NCBI GenBank assembly: GCA_900770655.1
Contig: CAAGLA010000031.1
Span: 50,507 to 114,506, forward strand
DNA from: Bacteroidaceae bacterium
Lineage (GTDB): Bacteria > Bacteroidota > Bacteroidia > Bacteroidales > Bacteroidaceae
DNA length: 64,000 nt
Direction of reading: 5' to 3'
Shown piece after piece: positions 42,487 through 48,177 of the stretch; the first letter of the stretch is position 1; every line of letters begins with the position of its first letter. Made by a program: the position numbers and the translations under genes. Below the pieces are notes generated by a model. It saw only the letters and a list, made by a program, of their open reading frames with translations. It ran no database searches and had not been told where the DNA came from.

Positions 42487-43996
42487 ATTGCTGTACAGTG
42501 CGCGTTGCATACAGCCTCTCCTGTTCGCTAAGCGAGGAGAGCCTGACAACCTCGTTAAGGTTGAGATTCATAGCTTTGGCAAGTCTTTCGCCATACTCTT
42601 TTTCGGCAAGATAGCAATGTGCTGCGTGCCGGTATTTTATGTTTTCTGTTACCGTGGCCATATCTTCGGCAGTGTTTGAGACAAGAATAGCCCGTTTCTC
42701 TTCACTCATAAGCCTGTAGAGGTTGCCCGGCTGGTAGAAGCAATCGTCGCTACGGTCTTCGTATGGGTTATAGTGCATAGCCTCGCCTGTAACCGGTGAA
42801 GCCGGGTATTTTACGGTTGTTGTCTTCCATTCTCCTATACCGTTGGGTGAATAGCCTTTGGTAGCTCCGTTATTGCCGTCGACACGCATTGTGCCGTCGC
42901 GGTGGAATGAATGAACGGGGCAATGCGCTCTGTTTACAGGTATCTGGTCGTGGTTCACGCCAAGGCGGTAACGCTGGGCATCGCCATAGGAAAAGAGCCT
43001 TCCCTGCAAAAGTTTGTCGGGCGAAAGGCCTATACCGGGAACTATGTGCGAGGGGTTGAATGCGGCTTGCTCAACATCGGCAAAGTAGTTTGAAGGGTTA
43101 CGGTTAAGTTCAAGTTCACCAACCTCAATGAGCGGAAATTCCTTGTGGCTCCACACTTTGGTTATATCGAAAGGATTCTCTTTGTACTTTGCAGCCTGCT
43201 CTTCTGTCATAATCTGGAAATAGAGTGTCCAGCGTGGGTAATCGCCCCTCTCTATTGCATTGAAAAGGTCGCGCCCGTGGCTCTCGCGGTCCTTTGCAAT
43301 TATTGCCGCAGCCTCGGCATTGCTAAGGTTCTTTATTCCCTGTCTTGTCCTTAAATGGAATTTTACCCACACCCTTTTGCCCTCTTTGTTTACAAGGCTG
43401 TATGTGTGCGAACCGAAACCGTGCATATTCCTGTATGTAGCAGGAATTCCTCTGTCGGACATTACAATAGTAACCTGATGCAGTGCTTCGGGCAGCATTG
43501 TCCAGAAGTCCCAATTGCTCTGCGGGGAGCGTAGGTTGCTCTTTGGGTCACGTTTTATGGCGTGATTAAGGTCGGGGAACTGCAATGGGTCGCGCAGAAA
43601 AAAGACCGGGGTGTTGTTTCCTACAAGGTCCCAATTGCCCTCTTCGGTGTAGAATTTTACAGCAAAACCGCGAATATCGCGTTCGGCATCGGCAGCACCG
43701 CGTTCACCGGCAACTGTTGAGAAACGTACGAAAACATCGGTTTTCTTGCCTACCTGCGAGAAAAGCGATGCACAGGTGTATTCTGTAACGTTGTGGGTGG
43801 TGGTGAATGTACCGAAAGCACCACTGCCCTTTGCGTGCATACGGCGTTCCGGAATGACCTCGCGGTCGAAATGTGCAAGTTTCTCTATGAGCCAATTGTC
43901 TTCGAGAAGCAGTGGACCGCGTTCGCCTGCGCTGAGCGAATTGGTGTTGTCGGCAACAGGTGCGCCGACTTCATTTGTCAAGAATTTCTTATCCAT
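42485..43996 (-). CDS. katA: Monofunctional haem catalase
   Basis: 503 residues, a small-subunit clade catalase. The distal haem histidine lies in ERRMHAKGSGAFGTF. RFSTVAGERGAADAERDIRG and NTPVFFLRDPLQFPD follow, with the essential Asn in LVGNNTPVFF. The proximal tyrosine is in RLFSYGDAQRYRLG. It breaks down hydrogen peroxide; in anaerobic Bacteroidales katA is an oxygen-stress gene. A terminator-like hairpin with its T tract ends only at the base before the ATG, so transcription either starts upstream and reads through it or is limited by it. No TAnnTTTG was found close by. Confidence 0.95.
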   Translation of the reverse strand: MDKKFLTNEVGAPVADNTNSLSAGERGPLLLEDNWLIEKLAHFDREVIPERRMHAKGSGAFGTFTTTHNVTEYTCASLFSQVGKKTDVFVRFSTVAGERGAADAERDIRGFAVKFYTEEGNWDLVGNNTPVFFLRDPLQFPDLNHAIKRDPKSNLRSPQSNWDFWTMLPEALHQVTIVMSDRGIPATYRNMHGFGSHTYSLVNKEGKRVWVKFHLRTRQGIKNLSNAEAAAIIAKDRESHGRDLFNAIERGDYPRWTLYFQIMTEEQAAKYKENPFDITKVWSHKEFPLIEVGELELNRNPSNYFADVEQAAFNPSHIVPGIGLSPDKLLQGRLFSYGDAQRYRLGVNHDQIPVNRAHCPVHSFHRDGTMRVDGNNGATKGYSPNGIGEWKTTTVKYPASPVTGEAMHYNPYEDRSDDCFYQPGNLYRLMSEEKRAILVSNTAEDMATVTENIKYRHAAHCYLAEKEYGERLAKAMNLNLNEVVRLSSLSEQERLYATRTVQQ

Positions 43997-44038
43997 AAAA
44001 AAGGGTGTTAAGTATACAATTGAATATTCAACACCCTT
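43997..44038 (-). terminator. Hairpin with T tract directly before the katA start
   Basis: On the minus strand AAGGGTGTT (44030-44038) and AACACCCTT (44001-44009) enclose a 20-base AT-rich loop, followed by T residues up to the katA ATG at 43996. It can terminate the upstream parE-like gene and could also act as an attenuator for katA. Confidence 0.6.
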
Positions 44039-44058
44039 CTGTTATTGATTGTTCAGAA

Positions 44059-44105
44059 TTATTTTCCCTTGACTATACGCTTGATATCATTCATCCAAAG
44101 GCCTC
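44059..44105 (-). pseudogene. Remnant of a mutS 3' end
   Basis: On the minus strand, 44094-44059 encodes MNDIKRIVKGK and a stop; the intact mutS ends LNDIKRIVKGK and a stop at 48176. The ten residues NDIKRIVKGK are identical while about eight codons differ at silent positions, so this is a diverged homologue and not a recent copy. Just upstream GAGGCCTT (44105-44098) may correspond to the Glu-Ala-Leu of mutS with a small deletion. It marks the left edge of an island placed at the end of mutS. The last codons of the parE-like frame overlap it. Confidence 0.7.
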
Positions 44106-45202
44106 AAACGCTTACGTTCTTGTGCTAAAGCTATAACTCGCTCTAAAATCATACTACGCGCACTCGAACTTTGTTTCAACAGAGTACAAAGCCTCTTTTT
44201 CATAAAACAGGTAACAAAATTCTTAATTGTTATGCTACCGTGCCCCGGTGCGATAGTAATAGAGCCCAGTTTATATCTCATCTGATCTTGAAATACAGGT
44301 TCCTCTATCCTAATAGATATGGCTGCAGCAAAGCCATTAAAGATGTCGCTACGCCTGATATTCTTCGAAGGTATAAATTCATATATGACCTGCACAAAAC
44401 TTTCCCTAAAAGCCTCTAAATGCGTTCCGCCATCGCGGGTTTCCCAACCATTGACAAATGAATAACACTCCTCACCACATTTGTCTGTGTAAGTAAAGGC
44501 AATTTCAATATCATCACCCTTGAAATGGATTATCGAGTCGGCATCTGCAGCACTCCGGGACTGAAGCAACTCTTTAAGACCGTCATCCGAACAAAACCTC
44601 TCTCCATTCAGCGTTATCGTTAGCCAACTGTTCAGACAGCTGTGATCGTGCAGCATCGATTCAATGTATTCTGCGTGGAAACAATAGCTACCAAACAAAT
44701 CCTCATCAGGAGTGAATGAGATATATGTACCGTCATCAATACAAGTCTCCTCTGTAGTGTCACTGACAAATGAACCTCGCTCAAACTCCACAATGCGCGA
44801 AACTCCATCCCGGAAACAACATATCTTGAAGGACGAGCTCAAAGCATTTATTATAACAGGACAAACAATACCCTCCGTTCTCTTTGGTATTCCTTTGCGA
44901 TATTCGTCAAAATATCTAAAATCAGTCACTTTCATAATCATATCATTGTACGGTATTCCACAGCCGTAATCGCGCATCGAAACAGTGTGTGAATCAACTA
45001 TATTGATATCTATACGATCTCGTAATCCCATTCTTAATTCATCGGTAATGCAACAAAGCAAACCCCTGAACATTGCATATATCGCATCATCATTCCGTGA
45101 GCCGTCGCCTAGCCTGCCAATGTACATACTAGGAAGTAAACGGATATGCTCAATATAACTCATATCGGCTTTAGTTTCCTGTAATTCACTTTTTGATTCC
45201 AT
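44087..45202 (-). CDS. ParE/GyrB-like ATPase-domain protein lacking catalytic residues and TOPRIM domain
   Basis: 371 residues, against over 600 for Bacteroidota topoisomerase IV subunit B. The N-terminus (YIEHIRLLPSMYIGRLGDGS, residues 16-35), DYGCGIP (79-84), FVNGWETRDGGTHLEAFRES (249-268) and AAISIRIEEPVFQDQ (293-307) follow ParE closely through the GHKL and transducer domains. Key sites have changed: the E..DN helix is FRGLLCCITDE, the ATP-lid glycines are replaced by KRTEGIVC (107-114), and the QTK loop is QMR (307-309). There is no TOPRIM. ATP turnover is therefore unlikely, although the frame is intact and has its own promoter. Its C-terminus runs into the mutS remnant at ERKRL, so truncation by the junction is possible. 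Divergent from the WYL regulator. Confidence 0.75.
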   Translation of the reverse strand: MESKSELQETKADMSYIEHIRLLPSMYIGRLGDGSRNDDAIYAMFRGLLCCITDELRMGLRDRIDINIVDSHTVSMRDYGCGIPYNDMIMKVTDFRYFDEYRKGIPKRTEGIVCPVIINALSSSFKICCFRDGVSRIVEFERGSFVSDTTEETCIDDGTYISFTPDEDLFGSYCFHAEYIESMLHDHSCLNSWLTITLNGERFCSDDGLKELLQSRSAADADSIIHFKGDDIEIAFTYTDKCGEECYSFVNGWETRDGGTHLEAFRESFVQVIYEFIPSKNIRRSDIFNGFAAAISIRIEEPVFQDQMRYKLGSITIAPGHGSITIKNFVTCFMKKRLCTLLKQSSSARSMILERVIALAQERKRLRPLDE

Positions 45203-45244
45203 AAATTTTGCGTTTTAAGTTCTAACATAATTTTTAATTCTATG

Positions 45245-45252
45245 CAAAAATA
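45245..45252 (-). promoter_or_regulatory. -7 element for the ParE-like gene
   Basis: On the minus strand TATTTTTG, a perfect TAnnTTTG, 42 bp before the ATG at 45202 and 6 bp from the inverted repeat at 45259-45283. Confidence 0.55.
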
Positions 45253-45258
45253 AATTCA

Positions 45259-45283
45259 ACCTCTGCCTAAAAATAGCAGAGGT
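45259..45283. promoter_or_regulatory. Candidate WYL-regulator operator 1 (divergent promoter palindrome)
   Basis: ACCTCTGC, 9 bases, GCAGAGGT. It lies between two divergent -7 boxes (45245-45252 leftward, 45291-45298 rightward), 7 bp from the rightward one. The same half-site, spacer length and distance recur at 47016-47040. Confidence 0.65.
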
Positions 45284-45290
45284 TTTTACA

Positions 45291-45298
45291 TATATTTG
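45291..45298 (+). promoter_or_regulatory. -7 element for the WYL regulator gene
   Basis: TATATTTG, a perfect TAnnTTTG, 14 bp before the ATG at 45313. Confidence 0.6.
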
Positions 45299-45312
45299 TA
45301 AAAACTCAAAAA

Positions 45313-46242
45313 ATGGCAAACAACAATACTGGACAAAATACAATAAGCAAGTATGTTTGGGTAATAAAGACTATTTACCGGCATAAGAAAATACCATTCA
45401 GGGATCTGAATAAACTGTGGCTGCGCGATGAAATTAGTATGGGTGAGCAACTGCCGAAACGGACTTTCGACAACTGGAGATACGCCATTTGGGACATCTT
45501 TGGGCTTAATATTGTAAATGAGCAAAAGGGAAGATACCGATATTACATTGAGAACGAAGAGGATATAACAGATAATGGCCTTACGTCGTGGCTTTATAGC
45601 ACGATGAGTGTCGCAAATACTCTTTCCTGTAGTCGAAGTATCAAAGAACGCATCCTGCTGGAAAACATACCATCAGGACAAGAGTTCCTGCAGCCGATTA
45701 TTGAAGCTATGAAAGAAAATCGTCTGCTGAATATCACTTACAAAAGTTATTGGAGTGATGAAAAGTGTAGTTTTGATGTAAAACCCTATTGTGTAAAGTT
45801 GTTCAAACAACGCTGGTACTTGGTCGCGCAAAGCACACACCCTTTTTACGATGACAAACCGCCAATGATTTATTCGCTCGATAGAATCCTGAATTTAGAG
45901 ATAAAGCAAGTAACATTTGAAATGCCAAAAGATTGGAACTCGCAGGAGTTCTTTGAGGGGTGCTTTGGAATTTGCCGCAGTTTAGATGTTGAGGTCGTAA
46001 AATTGAAAGTGTCGGCACAGCAGGCCAATTACACACGCGACTTGAAACTGCACGACACCCAGGAAGAGATTGAACGCAACGGTAATTACAGTATTTTTAC
46101 TTACTGCATACGCCCGGAGTTTGATTTTCAGCAGGAACTGCTACGCCACGGCGAGGATATTGAAGTACTTGAACCACAGTGGCTGCGCGAAGAGATTGCC
46201 GGGAAAGCAAAGCTGATGTGGGAAAAGTATGAGAGAAAATAA
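45313..46242 (+). CDS. WYL-domain transcriptional regulator
   Basis: 309 residues. The N-terminal part (KYVWVIKTIYRHKKIPFRDL, then KRTFDNWRYAIWDIFGLNI) is the winged-helix arrangement seen in Bacteroidota WYL proteins. The WYL domain spans about residues 125-220 (LLNITYKSYWS, VKPYCVKLFKQRWYLVAQS, IYSLDRILNLEI), followed by the WCX-like C-terminal part ending LEPQWLREEIAGKAKLMWEK. WYL regulators often control defence or stress loci and may sense nucleic acids or nucleotides. Its promoter carries an inverted repeat shared with a second promoter in the island. A gene of unknown function follows after 28 bp. Confidence 0.87.
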   Translation: MANNNTGQNTISKYVWVIKTIYRHKKIPFRDLNKLWLRDEISMGEQLPKRTFDNWRYAIWDIFGLNIVNEQKGRYRYYIENEEDITDNGLTSWLYSTMSVANTLSCSRSIKERILLENIPSGQEFLQPIIEAMKENRLLNITYKSYWSDEKCSFDVKPYCVKLFKQRWYLVAQSTHPFYDDKPPMIYSLDRILNLEIKQVTFEMPKDWNSQEFFEGCFGICRSLDVEVVKLKVSAQQANYTRDLKLHDTQEEIERNGNYSIFTYCIRPEFDFQQELLRHGEDIEVLEPQWLREEIAGKAKLMWEKYERK

Positions 46243-46270
46243 ACAATATTTTACAAAATTAAAAGTAACT

Positions 46271-46951
46271 ATGAGAAAAACATTAAAAGAGGCTTTAAGG
46301 TCATTGTATGAAGCAATGCTTAAAGATAACAGAATTTCCGTTTTGAATGAAAAGAATTATTGCTGTATGGCTCCTTCTGTTGGAGAGAAATATCCAAAGA
46401 TGCCGAATGAGGGCATTGTTTTCTATGGCAGGGCAAACAATGGGTGGAATACAGGTGTTGATGTTAGCTTTGATACAATTTATGATGATGGTGCTGAGGG
46501 CTTGACAGATTACATTAAAGGTAATAGCTCTCCGTTCTTTCGTACAGCAGGCAAGGCATTTAGCAATTATTATGGTGAAGAATGGTATGGACACGTAGCA
46601 TACAGCAATCTTTATAAAGTGGCTCCGCCAAGCGGTAATCCGACTGATACAATTTGTGGTATACAGTGGGAATATGTAACTGAAATTTTCAAAAAGGAAA
46701 TAAAGACTCTATTGCCGAAATTTGTTGTGATGTTTGCGGGCAAATGTTGGGCTGATGATTTTGTGTGGTATGTTAATGGCGAGAAAATGCCCGAGCCATT
46801 GGAGACCATAGAATGGGATAAAAACTATGGGTACGAGATAAATATATACAAAATAGGAGAAGTATATTATTTGATAACAGAACATCCTCAAGGCAAGAAT
46901 GAGACCCTTCACGCACAGGCAATTATAGATACAATTGAGAAGTATAAATAA
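46271..46951 (+). CDS. Unrecognised 226-residue protein with uracil-DNA-glycosylase-like motifs
   Basis: Starts at the ATG at 46271; the longer frame from 46229 overlaps the WYL gene. GIVFYGRANNGWNTGVDV sits where motif 1 of uracil-DNA glycosylases (GQDPYH type) would be. LPKFVVMFAGKCWADDF resembles the core strand, and YLITEHPQGKNET near the C-terminus resembles the HPSxxS motif. This is a motif-level likeness only; no search was run, and catalytic residues are not conserved. Likely cotranscribed with the WYL gene under operator 1. A+T content is higher than in the flanking core genes. Confidence 0.55.
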   Translation: MRKTLKEALRSLYEAMLKDNRISVLNEKNYCCMAPSVGEKYPKMPNEGIVFYGRANNGWNTGVDVSFDTIYDDGAEGLTDYIKGNSSPFFRTAGKAFSNYYGEEWYGHVAYSNLYKVAPPSGNPTDTICGIQWEYVTEIFKKEIKTLLPKFVVMFAGKCWADDFVWYVNGEKMPEPLETIEWDKNYGYEINIYKIGEVYYLITEHPQGKNETLHAQAIIDTIEKYK

Positions 46952-47015
46952 TCAATTAATGCCGCTGTATAGTAAAAATAACTAATTTTTCGAAATAAAC
47001 CTCTTATTAGACAAG

Positions 47016-47040
47016 ACCTCTGCCACTGGTTGGCAGGGGT
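47016..47040. promoter_or_regulatory. Candidate WYL-regulator operator 2
   Basis: ACCTCTGC, 9 bases, GCAGGGGT. A near-consensus -7 box (TATTTTG, 47048-47054) starts 7 bp further, the same distance as at operator 1, and the metallopeptidase-like gene starts at 47077. The stem followed by T residues could alternatively be a terminator of the preceding gene. Confidence 0.6.
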
Positions 47041-47076
47041 CTGTTTTTATTTTGTACCGAATTAAATTTATGCTGT

Positions 47077-47487
47077 ATGGAGAATTTGAAAGTACAAGGA
47101 ATGACAACTGAAGATTTGAAAGCAATGCTTCTTGCAATATATGATTGCAAGTTGCCTTTCGCCATTAGAATCTCAAAAAGAAGGTGTAAAAGAATTCTCG
47201 CGTCATATACGCATCATAATTCTACAATAACTATCTATGACCTGCAAGGAGTAGGTGACGCTGTAGAGGTTGCTATACACGAATATGCACACCATATAAA
47301 CAGGACAGAGTGGTGGAACGGGGCTGCACCTATGTCAAAATATGAAACGTCGCACGGATATAGATTCTGGTTCATTTACAGCAGATTACTGGAACTTGCT
47401 AATGAGAAAGGATATGCTGTCAAACCACATTATTATGGCAGAGCAGGGATTTCGTTTAAACAGGAGATTTTAGGGATATGGGAATGA
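47077..47487 (+). CDS. HExxH metallopeptidase-like protein (SprT-like)
   Basis: 136 residues. The zinc motif AIHEYAHHIN (residues 67-76, His 68, Glu 69, His 72) is followed 21 residues later by SHGYRFWFIYSRLL, whose His 93 is a likely third ligand, the pattern of SprT/Spartan-like and related small metallopeptidases. ATG at 47101 is an alternative start. The stop overlaps the start of the FtsZ-like gene (ATGA), so the two are translationally coupled. Substrate unknown; cleavage of the FtsZ-like or ParE-like partner, or of DNA-bound protein, are both only guesses. Confidence 0.65.
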   Translation: MENLKVQGMTTEDLKAMLLAIYDCKLPFAIRISKRRCKRILASYTHHNSTITIYDLQGVGDAVEVAIHEYAHHINRTEWWNGAAPMSKYETSHGYRFWFIYSRLLELANEKGYAVKPHYYGRAGISFKQEILGIWE

Positions 47488-48062
47488 AAATTATGAAAAA
47501 GAAAAAAGAAGGAGTTTTGTCGGATGTACTGATTATTGGTGTAGGTGGCGCAGGGTGCAATATTGTTGAGGGTTTTAGGCAGCGCTTTACCCAAAGAGTT
47601 GTTCTCACAGCCTGCGACCAATACAATTACGATAAGAATGAAGCCTACAAGATGCTTGACCGGAACTCAAGAAATGTCTATATTGTAACAGGCTTGGGCG
47701 GAGAGTTCGGCACAAGGGTTGCACCGGCCATTGCACACGAATGCAAAAAAGCCGGCAAAATCACCATAGGTATTGCAATAATGCCATTCTCATTTGAAGG
47801 AAACATAAAATATGAACACGCATTACGCGGAGCCAATGAACTATTAAGGAATACAGACGCAATATTCCTCATAAATAACCAGTTTTTATTGAAAAAAAGT
47901 AGAGAAATGTCGGTTAACGAAGCTTTCGATAAAAGAGATCTAATGTTATATCAAGTAATCAAAAGTATAAGCTATATTATGACAAATACCACGACCACAA
48001 ATAAGAAAAAAACACAGTATATCCAAATGGCTCAAAAAAACATACAACGCTATATTCGCTAA
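47484..48062 (+). CDS. Truncated FtsZ-like protein (GTP-binding half only)
   Basis: 192 residues from the ATG at 47484 (47478 and 47493 are alternatives). DVLIIGVGGAGCNIVEGF matches the T1 loop of FtsZ. VTGLGGEFGTRVAPAIAHEC matches the FtsZ stretch around the GGGTGTG loop, here altered to GGEFGTR. GIAIMPFSFEGNIKYEHALR matches the conserved KPFSFEG region. The chain ends with a lysine-rich tail (TNKKKTQYIQMAQKNIQRYI) just where FtsZ would continue into the T7 loop and C-terminal domain. The catalytic T7 loop that completes GTP hydrolysis is missing. It could cap or poison native FtsZ filaments; this is inference. Confidence 0.7.
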   Translation: MKIMKKKKEGVLSDVLIIGVGGAGCNIVEGFRQRFTQRVVLTACDQYNYDKNEAYKMLDRNSRNVYIVTGLGGEFGTRVAPAIAHECKKAGKITIGIAIMPFSFEGNIKYEHALRGANELLRNTDAIFLINNQFLLKKSREMSVNEAFDKRDLMLYQVIKSISYIMTNTTTTNKKKTQYIQMAQKNIQRYIR

Positions 48063-48130
48063 AAACTCTAAAGAAAATAACAAGTAGGTTATATTTCTAT
48101 TTACAATAAATATTTAAATGACAGTGATAC

Positions 48131-48177
48131 AAAACAAAAAGGATAACCCATTTTTTTGGATTATCCTTTTTGTTTTT
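48131..48177. terminator. Bidirectional terminator between the FtsZ-like gene and mutS
   Basis: 16-bp perfect arms (48131-48146 and 48161-48176) with an internal T run. The right arm reaches the mutS stop codon at 48176-48178. Confidence 0.85.
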
